Source of the DNA: an uncultured Cellvibrionales bacterium
GTDB taxonomy: Bacteria; Pseudomonadota; Gammaproteobacteria; Pseudomonadales; Cellvibrionaceae
Reading direction: 5' to 3'
NCBI GenBank assembly: GCA_913050115.1
Contig: CAJWZU010000005.1
Span: 1 to 64,000, forward strand
Length of the DNA: 64,000 nucleotides
Below are positions 58,163 through 64,000 of this stretch, piece by piece. The notes below the pieces were generated by a model that was not told where the DNA came from, searched no databases, and saw nothing but the letters and a program-made list of their open reading frames with translations. How positions within the stretch are numbered: position 1 is the first letter of the stretch; each line of letters opens with the position of its first letter. The position numbers were made by a program, and so were the translations under genes.

Positions 58163-59743
58163 ATGAGATCATTAACTTTTAATCAGCTGCAATTACGCAT
58201 ACTTTTAATACTATTCCTATTTTTTATAAGTGCTTTAGTTGGCTACAGATATTTTATAGAATTACCTAAATTAGAACGCAGCATTGCATCTATTGCAGAA
58301 GGTGAGCTCGACATTTTAACATTTAGTATAGAAAACATGCTGAAGAATGCCTCACTAACAAATTACGACTATGCGGTATGGACATCAACTTATGATTTCA
58401 TGGTCAGTCAAAATCAAAGTTATGTGGATGAATATTTAGTTGACGATACTTTTGTTAGCTTATCTATAGATGGCATGTTTTTCATCAATAAAGATTTAGA
58501 GATTGTTTTTGCTAAGGGATTTCATAGCAAAATCGAAAAACCGCTGGAATTTTCTTTCTATGATTTCAAAAAGCACCCTGAAAACTTAAGTATCTTACCG
58601 GCCCCAGAAAAAGGACGTGGATCGTCTAGTAAAAAAGGTTTTTTAAGCACAAAAAATGGTCCAGCGATTTACAGCGTAAACCAAGTTAGAACCTCTGATT
58701 CGGGCGGTGAACATCGAGGATTTCTGATTTCAGTCAAGCTTATTGAAAACATCTTCACTGAAGACTTGAGTAAATACACGTCCACTAACATTACATTTTT
58801 TCCCGAACATGAAAACATTGATTTTAAAACGATAAAAGTTTGGAATAAAAAAAAGAATCTATTTAGCGTACAGCCCTACACAGATATATTACTCGAGGAC
58901 ATGAATGGTCGCCCTGTTGCAGTAATTAAAATGGAACATAGCGTAGGCTATATGCCTAATTTACTTAATGATAAAATACTGATTTTCACTCTATTGATTA
59001 TTTTCATTTTTTATATTTTTTATCGATTCATATCAACAACTATTATTTTTCCAGTAAACAAATTATCAAGAGACATTGAGTCTCGGCACTCAAGCAATAA
59101 ACATACTAAATTAAGTGAAAAATACACTATAAAAGAGCTCATTACCGTTTCTAAAAACGTCAATAAACTAATGCATATAGTACAAACACAAAATGAATTA
59201 CTGGCTAAGCAGGCCAATACAGACCAACTAACCCAGGTAATGAATCGCTACGGTTTAGAGACTGAGTTAAATAAGTACGAAAATCAATGCATCCGATTTA
59301 ACGTCGGTTTTATCGCTATAATGTGTGATATAGATAATTTTAAAATCTACAATGATTCTTTTGGGCATATACAAGGTGATACTGCTTTATACAAAGTAGC
59401 ACAATCATTAAAACAACACTGTAAACGACCTACCGACATACTTGCTCGCTTTGGCGGCGAAGAATTTATGCTTTTGTTTAGTGAAATGCCAGAAAAATGT
59501 TTACGCAAAAAAATGCAAGCTATTATCAGCTCAATAGAAAAACTGACTATACCTCATTCAAATTCACCAAAGGCTGCACACGTAACAATTAGCTTAGGCG
59601 CTACTATTGTAAGACCATCTGATGTAGTTGATTTCTCACTACCTATAAATGAAATAATTAAAACAGCCGACAATGCTCTTTATCAGGCTAAAGATTTTGG
59701 CCGTAATCGTTTTATTATAAATAATTTCTCATCAAAAAATTAA
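58163..59743 (+). CDS. Membrane-bound diguanylate cyclase with periplasmic sensor domain
   Basis: The 526-residue protein makes cyclic-di-GMP. It has a first membrane helix at about 12-28, a periplasmic sensor region (about 40-265) resembling CHASE4-type domains, a second helix near 270-291, a linker, and a GGDEF domain with active-site GGEEF at 431-435 and the inhibitory-site motif RPTD at 422-425, so product inhibition is expected. Its base composition is markedly AT-rich compared with mscS, rho and lpxL nearby, suggesting acquisition. It stands alone in a gene-poor region. Likely targets are biofilm or pilus functions, but this is inferred. Confidence 0.9.
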   Translation: MRSLTFNQLQLRILLILFLFFISALVGYRYFIELPKLERSIASIAEGELDILTFSIENMLKNASLTNYDYAVWTSTYDFMVSQNQSYVDEYLVDDTFVSLSIDGMFFINKDLEIVFAKGFHSKIEKPLEFSFYDFKKHPENLSILPAPEKGRGSSSKKGFLSTKNGPAIYSVNQVRTSDSGGEHRGFLISVKLIENIFTEDLSKYTSTNITFFPEHENIDFKTIKVWNKKKNLFSVQPYTDILLEDMNGRPVAVIKMEHSVGYMPNLLNDKILIFTLLIIFIFYIFYRFISTTIIFPVNKLSRDIESRHSSNKHTKLSEKYTIKELITVSKNVNKLMHIVQTQNELLAKQANTDQLTQVMNRYGLETELNKYENQCIRFNVGFIAIMCDIDNFKIYNDSFGHIQGDTALYKVAQSLKQHCKRPTDILARFGGEEFMLLFSEMPEKCLRKKMQAIISSIEKLTIPHSNSPKAAHVTISLGATIVRPSDVVDFSLPINEIIKTADNALYQAKDFGRNRFIINNFSSKN

Positions 59744-60650
59744 AATAATTTTTATATCAAGCATCTGGTCCTAATTTTTACCTAAGACGATCTAGCCTGT
59801 AAATATGACTATTTAGATTATAGTTTGAGTGCAGCTATTGCAGGGCAACTAACTTAGTCGTAAGCCCTGTGTGGCTATGGATAGAGACTCTATTGGCTAG
59901 ATTTACTAACCATAAATAGAAAACTATTGAATAGTACACTGAGTTTTAGGCTTCTGATAAGTCCTCTCTTCACAGGGTTTAAAAAAACCGCGTAATAGAG
60001 ATTTCACCCTATACAATGATGATATGGTTGCCACTATAGTTTAAAAGCTATTAGTAAATGTTTGGCCGCACTAACAACAGTAAGATTGTGTTATTAGTAG
60101 ACCATAAAGTAAGAGCTGAGCCCTTATTTTTGTTCAATAGAAATCAGTGAAAATACTTTCAGAATTCACTCTGCCGGTAATTTATACCCTATGCAGAGTT
60201 AGACATTTAAACAACCACTTTACTTAATTATGCCTGTTTCTAGCTATTTTAAGCCGCGCTAATCTCTAGCACTATGGCATTAAATACCGGCCAGTAACAT
60301 TCACCCATTCTATAAATGTAGCGGTTAACCCTGCCAAGCAGTCGTTAAAATCAGCATTTGCTTGTTTTTCATTCATCTTTTAATACTAGTTTCTTTTGCC
60401 AAGCGCGCCATAGCGCTAGTACTCAGCATGCCATTTGAACGGCTCTATTGATGGCATACTGAATCTAACTTTTTGATCCTAAGCTGGCGCACTTCTGGCT
60501 ATTATTGAGGGCATCACAACCGAGTTATTGCGGCCACGCTAGCGCCACAAATCTCAACAACGCTAACTTGCCTGAACAGTGCTTGGTTATTCATCGCCAA
60601 AACTCTAAGATGCCATAACTATAATTTAGATCGCTGTCGCGGAGACAACC
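59744..60650. other. AT-rich spacer after the diguanylate cyclase
   Basis: No gene is visible in these 907 bases. Noted elements are a CAGGGC/GCCCTG hairpin at 59841-59869, the inverted repeat at 60423-60462, and a -10-like TATAAT at 60620-60625 before the next gene. Confidence 0.5.
60423..60462. repeat. Inverted repeat with 12-base arms, one mismatch
   Basis: TCAGCATGCCAT (60423-60434) and ATGGCATACTGA (60451-60462) are inverse copies except for one position, with a 16-base centre. The element lies 190 bases upstream of the hypothetical gene at 60651. No T-run follows. Confidence 0.6.
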
Positions 60651-61043
60651 ATGATCCCAGAACCCGAAATCAAAAAACTCGTCGACAAGCTCGATACCGA
60701 TCGCATCATTAAGTTTTTTCGCAAGAACGCCACCAATACGGTTTATTTTCATCATATGGGCGAAGATGGCGACAACGCGACCCAAATAGACATCGGCAAT
60801 ATTCAGGATCGAGAATTGCAAGTGCCTACTTTGGTTATGGAGGAGGACTCTTTTCTGCTGGTGCATAACAATCAGAAACTGTCGCAAACTCTGGCCAAGG
60901 ATGACTTTCAAGTGGCCTCGATTGCCGTTAATAAATTACTCGATTTGGCACAAAGTTTAGCTGGAGTGAACGGTATAGCGGTGCAGTGCGATAGCTGTTA
61001 CTTCACGGTCGATCTCGATGAGTTGCGAGAAGGATTGGTTTAA
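60651..61043 (+). CDS. Hypothetical cytoplasmic protein, unknown function
   Basis: This 130-residue soluble protein starts at an ATG behind GGAGA. It is acidic, without signal peptide or membrane helix. It has an N-terminal helix with EPEIKKLVDKLDTDRIIKFF, a beta-rich centre (TVYFHHMGEDGDN and LQVPTLVMEEDSFLLV) and two cysteines close to the end (VQCDSCYFTVD). I recognise no family. It is followed by an LpxL-type gene after 58 bases in the same orientation and may be cotranscribed with it. Confidence 0.7.
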   Translation: MIPEPEIKKLVDKLDTDRIIKFFRKNATNTVYFHHMGEDGDNATQIDIGNIQDRELQVPTLVMEEDSFLLVHNNQKLSQTLAKDDFQVASIAVNKLLDLAQSLAGVNGIAVQCDSCYFTVDLDELREGLV

Positions 61044-61101
61044 CTTTCCCTTACTATGTAGCAAGCCATATAATCGCGCCTCTGCTTATTGAGTCTCGCC
61101 C

Positions 61102-62022
61102 ATGGCCGCGCATAGATTTGAACTCGCTCTACTTCACCCCCGCTACTGGCTGACATGGCTGGGCATTGGTGTCTGGGCGCTACTGGTGCAATTGCCCTTT
61201 CCGCTGCTGGTACTAATGGGTACAGGGCTGGGCAAGCTGGTGTATCGCTTCAATCACAAACGCCGCAAAATTGCCGCACGCGATTTAGAGATATGCTACC
61301 CCGAGAAAACCATGCTCGAGCGGGAGCAAATCCTGAAAAAAAGCTTCGAGTCGATCGGCATAGCCGCTTTTGAGACAGCGATCGCTTGGTTTTGGCCTAG
61401 CTGGCGCCTGCGTCGACTTTATACTGTTGAAGGCCGAGAACATGTCGAGCGCGCCCACGCCGAAAATAATTCGGTACTCATGCTAGGCACACACCTCACC
61501 ACGCTCGATATTGGCGGCGCCTTTATGGGCCTTGAATTTCGTATGGGTGGTATGTATCGCACCAACCGCAATGCCGCCTATGACTGGGTACAGCGCTGGG
61601 GCCGTCAGAGCTGTCGACCCGACGCCACTTTTATTTCCAGCGACAATGTTCGCGGCCTGATTAAACACCTGCGCCAAGGGGGCATCTTTTGGTATGCACC
61701 CGATCAAGATCATGGTGCTAAGGGCAGTGTCTTTGTGTCCTATTTTAACGTGCCGACCGCGATGATCACCGCCACGGCTACCTTTGCCCGTATGGGTAAG
61801 GCCGCTGTAGTACCGGTGTATCAACAGCGCCTGCCGGGCGCCAAGGGCTATAAATTAATTTATTTACCCGCACTGGAAAGCTTCCCCAGCGGCGATGATA
61901 ACGCTGACGCTCAAGTCATCAGTGACTTTATCGAGCGCATAGTGCGCGAGCAACCAGAGCAATATCTGTGGATTCAGCGCCGCTTTAAAACCCGGCCCAA
62001 AGGTGTTGCTAGGCTCTATTAA
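61102..62022 (+). CDS. lpxL: Lipid A biosynthesis lauroyl/myristoyl acyltransferase (LpxL/HtrB family)
   Basis: It adds a secondary acyl chain to lipid A at the inner membrane. The 306-residue protein has an N-terminal membrane helix (about 15-40), the catalytic HX4D motif with His131 and Asp136 (LGTHLTTLDIGG), MYRTNRNAAYDWV near 152-164 and APDQDHG near 199-205. Length fits LpxL/LpxM; which chain it adds cannot be told. It lies with its own neighbours rather than in an LPS operon. Confidence 0.92.
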   Translation: MAAHRFELALLHPRYWLTWLGIGVWALLVQLPFPLLVLMGTGLGKLVYRFNHKRRKIAARDLEICYPEKTMLEREQILKKSFESIGIAAFETAIAWFWPSWRLRRLYTVEGREHVERAHAENNSVLMLGTHLTTLDIGGAFMGLEFRMGGMYRTNRNAAYDWVQRWGRQSCRPDATFISSDNVRGLIKHLRQGGIFWYAPDQDHGAKGSVFVSYFNVPTAMITATATFARMGKAAVVPVYQQRLPGAKGYKLIYLPALESFPSGDDNADAQVISDFIERIVREQPEQYLWIQRRFKTRPKGVARLY

Positions 62023-62072
62023 GGCATTGACGCCTATTAATTGTTCAAAAAAAGATCTACCCAACACCGAAG

Positions 62073-62088
62073 CGTGACGTGCGTCACA
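62073..62088. promoter_or_regulatory. Candidate CRP/Vfr-type binding site
   Basis: CGTGA-CGTGCG-TCACA fits the TGTGA-N6-TCACA consensus at 9 of 10 fixed positions and includes the palindrome GTGACG-TG-CGTCAC. A -10-like CATAAA follows about 10 bases later, and the 62-codon frame starts at 62114. What it controls is unclear. Confidence 0.4.
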
Positions 62089-62734
62089 TTACTTTTCAGC
62101 ATAAAGCGTAAGAATGACTATAAGCGCTTCCATAGAGATAGCGCCAAAAATAATAAAAATAAACAATGCACAGATACAGGTGATTTATGAGATTTTTACG
62201 CGCCAGCGCTCACACGCCCTTCCTGCCACCAAAACAGCAAGCGCTGATAGGCAGACACCCGAGCAGCATCAAAAACGCTACCCAGCTCGCAAAGGCTCCT
62301 AGCTTAATAAAAGAAAAACGACAAATCAGCTAAACATTGTCGCTGTAAATGCTGAGTCTATAATGCTTGCGACACCATGATTAAATAAAACCGAGTCACA
62401 GCCCTACCAGAGTTAATAGCCCGTCAATCCGCTATATCGGTTGGTGTTAATTTTAGCGAACGCAGCGACAATGCCAGCGCCACCAACCTGAGTATTGGCC
62501 ACTCTTGCGTGCGTTGCGCCGCGTCTTCGGCTGTCTGATCAAATACACTAGCAAACTTAAGCTCCAGCTCACCAATATTTTAGGGGTGCCACGCTCGCTA
62601 AGATCCTTCCCCCAACTCGATTTAGCTCTAACCCCCTGCTTATGAGTGTGCCCACACCCACACAAGAGACCGTATTACCGATCATTATATAAGACGCCTT
62701 AATGCATCCCATTTGGATTTTCTGCTTATTTTTA

Positions 62735-62771
62735 CTTGCTTACGCTATTGTTGTTAAATAGCGTAAGCAAG
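62735..62771. repeat. Perfect 15-bp inverted repeat before the LplT-like gene
   Basis: CTTGCTTACGCTATT (62735-62749) and AATAGCGTAAGCAAG (62757-62771) flank a 7-base loop. There is no T-run on either side, so it is more likely an operator or leader hairpin than a terminator. It ends 50 bases before the start codon. Confidence 0.85.
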
Positions 62772-62821
62772 CTTATAAATGTTTATACCTGTACATCACT
62801 ACTATTGAGAAAGGCCCACAG

Positions 62822-64000
62822 ATGCTTCGAATCAGCGGTTTTGTTCCCTACCTTACTATCGTCTTTTTGAATGCTTTCATAGACTTGGGTCATAAAATCG
62901 TTATCCAAAACACCGTATTTAAGGTTTACGATGGCGAGACTCAGGTGGTGCTAACCGCCATCGTCAATGCACTTATCTTACTGCCCTTTATTTTGCTGTT
63001 TAGCCCGTCAGGGTTTCTGGCGGACAAATACCCTAAACACAGAGTAATGCAGGTGTCGGCACTGGCGGCGGTATTTATCACCTTGGGCATTACCGCCTGC
63101 TACTATGCCGGCTGGTTCTGGGCTGCCTTCGGACTCACGTTTGTACTGGCGATACAAAGCGCCTTTTACAGCCCCGCAAAATACGGTTACATCAAAGAAC
63201 TGGTAGGTAACAAGAATATCGCTGCGGCCAACGGTGCCGTTCAGACCATCACTATTGGCGGCATTTTAATCGGCGCTTTTGTATTTTCGGCGCTGTTTGA
63301 GCACTTTTTGACCGGTGTTAAGATCGACTCCACCGCCACGGTGCTGCCGCCCATTGCCACTATTGGCTGGGTACTGGTAGCGCTGGCAATAGTAGAGTTT
63401 GTTATCAGCCTGCGCCTGCAGGCCAAAACCAAACCACAACAACAATTGCACTTTGCGCCGCAACAATATTTTAGCGGACACTATCTACGCCGTAACTTAC
63501 AAGCCATTCGTGGCAACAGCACTGTGTGGCTGTCGATTATCGGTCTATCAACCTTTTGGGCAGTCTCACAGGTTGTTATGGCCACATTCCCCGCCTTTGC
63601 CAAAGAGCAATTGCAGGAAACCAACACGCTTATTATTCAAGGTATTTTAGCCTGCTCTGGCATTGGCATTATGCTCGGCGCCAGCATTGCCGGTCGCATC
63701 TCGCGCCGCCATATCGAAACCGGACTTATCCCACTAGGCGCCATTGGTATTGCCGGTGCACTGGCACTGCTGCCTAATTTGACCAGTAACTGGGGTATGG
63801 CGCTAAATTTTGTCGCCATAGGCCTGTTTGGCGGTCTGCTGATTATTCCGCTCAATGCACTCATTCAATACTCCGCCAACGAGCGCGAGCTGGGCACGGT
63901 GCTGGCGGGCAATAACTGGGTGCAGAACATTGTCATGTTGAGTTTTCTCGGCCTGACGGTGGCCGCTGCCGCGGCAGGGGTTAGCCCACAGTGGCTACTG
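62822..64000 (+). CDS. Lysophospholipid transporter LplT-like MFS protein, 5' part (runs off the window)
   Basis: The frame is open from the ATG at 62822 to the end of the window (393 codons). It encodes an MFS protein with at least ten helices, opening MLRISGFVPYLTIVFLNAFIDLGHKIVIQ. The A-loop motif FLADKYPKHRV between helices 2 and 3, SPAKYGYIKELV, and GLFGGLLIIPLNALIQYSA near the end are typical of LplT, the 2-acyl-glycerophosphoethanolamine flippase. In many gammaproteobacteria it is fused to the acyltransferase/acyl-ACP synthetase Aas; whether that is so here lies beyond the window. It would repair phospholipids damaged at the inner membrane. Confidence 0.88.
   Translation, partial: MLRISGFVPYLTIVFLNAFIDLGHKIVIQNTVFKVYDGETQVVLTAIVNALILLPFILLFSPSGFLADKYPKHRVMQVSALAAVFITLGITACYYAGWFWAAFGLTFVLAIQSAFYSPAKYGYIKELVGNKNIAAANGAVQTITIGGILIGAFVFSALFEHFLTGVKIDSTATVLPPIATIGWVLVALAIVEFVISLRLQAKTKPQQQLHFAPQQYFSGHYLRRNLQAIRGNSTVWLSIIGLSTFWAVSQVVMATFPAFAKEQLQETNTLIIQGILACSGIGIMLGASIAGRISRRHIETGLIPLGAIGIAGALALLPNLTSNWGMALNFVAIGLFGGLLIIPLNALIQYSANERELGTVLAGNNWVQNIVMLSFLGLTVAAAAAGVSPQWLL

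Larger units (their letters stand above)
62023..62821. other. Spacer between lpxL and the LplT-like gene
   Basis: These 799 bases contain no firm gene. Visible are a CRP-type site at 62073-62088, a short plus-strand frame at 62114-62302 (62 codons, basic, no recognised family), a protein-like but start-less minus-strand stretch at about 62423-62580 (GELELKFASVFDQTAEDAAQ region) and a perfect 15-bp inverted repeat at 62735-62771. Confidence 0.5.

Noticed and set aside
1-64000. tRNA or rRNA genes
   Set aside because: I scanned the spacers for T-arm-like GGTTCGA/GGTTCAA motifs and CCA-like ends and found no cloverleaf candidate.

Overview
The window looks like chromosome from a gammaproteobacterium near the Cellvibrionales/Pseudomonadales. 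The main evidence is gene order. The blocks rsmE-(chp/pil genes)-gshB-tonB-yqgE-ruvX and pilU-pilT-yggS-proC-yggT-metX-metW-DUF4426-rdgB-hemW match the order I recall for Pseudomonas aeruginosa PA0386 to PA0432, and dsbB-rsd matches the dsbH-algQ pair. Protein sequences such as MetX, MetW, PilT and ChpA are of the same type. This assignment is an inference from recall; no search was run.

Layout. 0-6.6 kb: a truncated, AT-rich transketolase gene on the minus strand faces away from a methionine-cycle operon (ArsR-methyltransferase regulator, metK, ahcY, metF) that runs into rsmE. 6.9-17.8 kb (minus strand): a type IV pilus chemosensory operon pilG-pilH-pilI-pilJ-chpA-chpC, with no CheR (PilK) or CheB (ChpB) gene. 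18.1-23.3 kb (plus): gshB, tonB, yqgE, ruvX, dsbB, rsd, separated by unusually long gene-free spacers. 24-27.4 kb (minus): a HAD phosphatase, then a TonB-dependent receptor with His/Asp-rich loops and a small membrane protein behind a Zur-like palindrome, probably a zinc uptake operon. 27.5-34.1 kb: small hypothetical genes and a two-gene RND efflux operon. 34.3-39.7 kb: tex, a decayed copy of its 3' end, a SYLF-domain protein, and a two-gene gshA operon. 40-42.6 kb: pilU and pilT, separated by a 51-base tandem repeat. 42.6-51.1 kb: yggS, proC, yggT, a dynamin-like GTPase, metX, metW, a DUF4426 protein, rdgB and hemW. 51.2-56.6 kb: a hybrid histidine kinase, trxA, rho and a small mechanosensitive channel. 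56.6-60.6 kb: an AT-rich, gene-poor accessory stretch with a very long terminator hairpin, a relic of a polyprenyl-phosphate sugar transferase and a diguanylate cyclase. 60.6-64 kb: a hypothetical protein, an LpxL-type acyltransferase and the start of an LplT-like transporter that runs off the end.

Themes. Three groups of genes connect functionally: the methyl cycle (metK, ahcY, metF, metX, metW), glutathione synthesis (gshB and gshA in separate places), and twitching motility (chp/pil genes, tonB, pilT/pilU), with a diguanylate cyclase nearby. I did not find a clearly new multi-gene system. The most unusual material is non-coding or decayed: several long near-perfect inverted repeats, three short tandem-repeat arrays, two places where a gene's 3' end has been duplicated downstream and is decaying, one sugar-transferase relic and the truncated transketolase.
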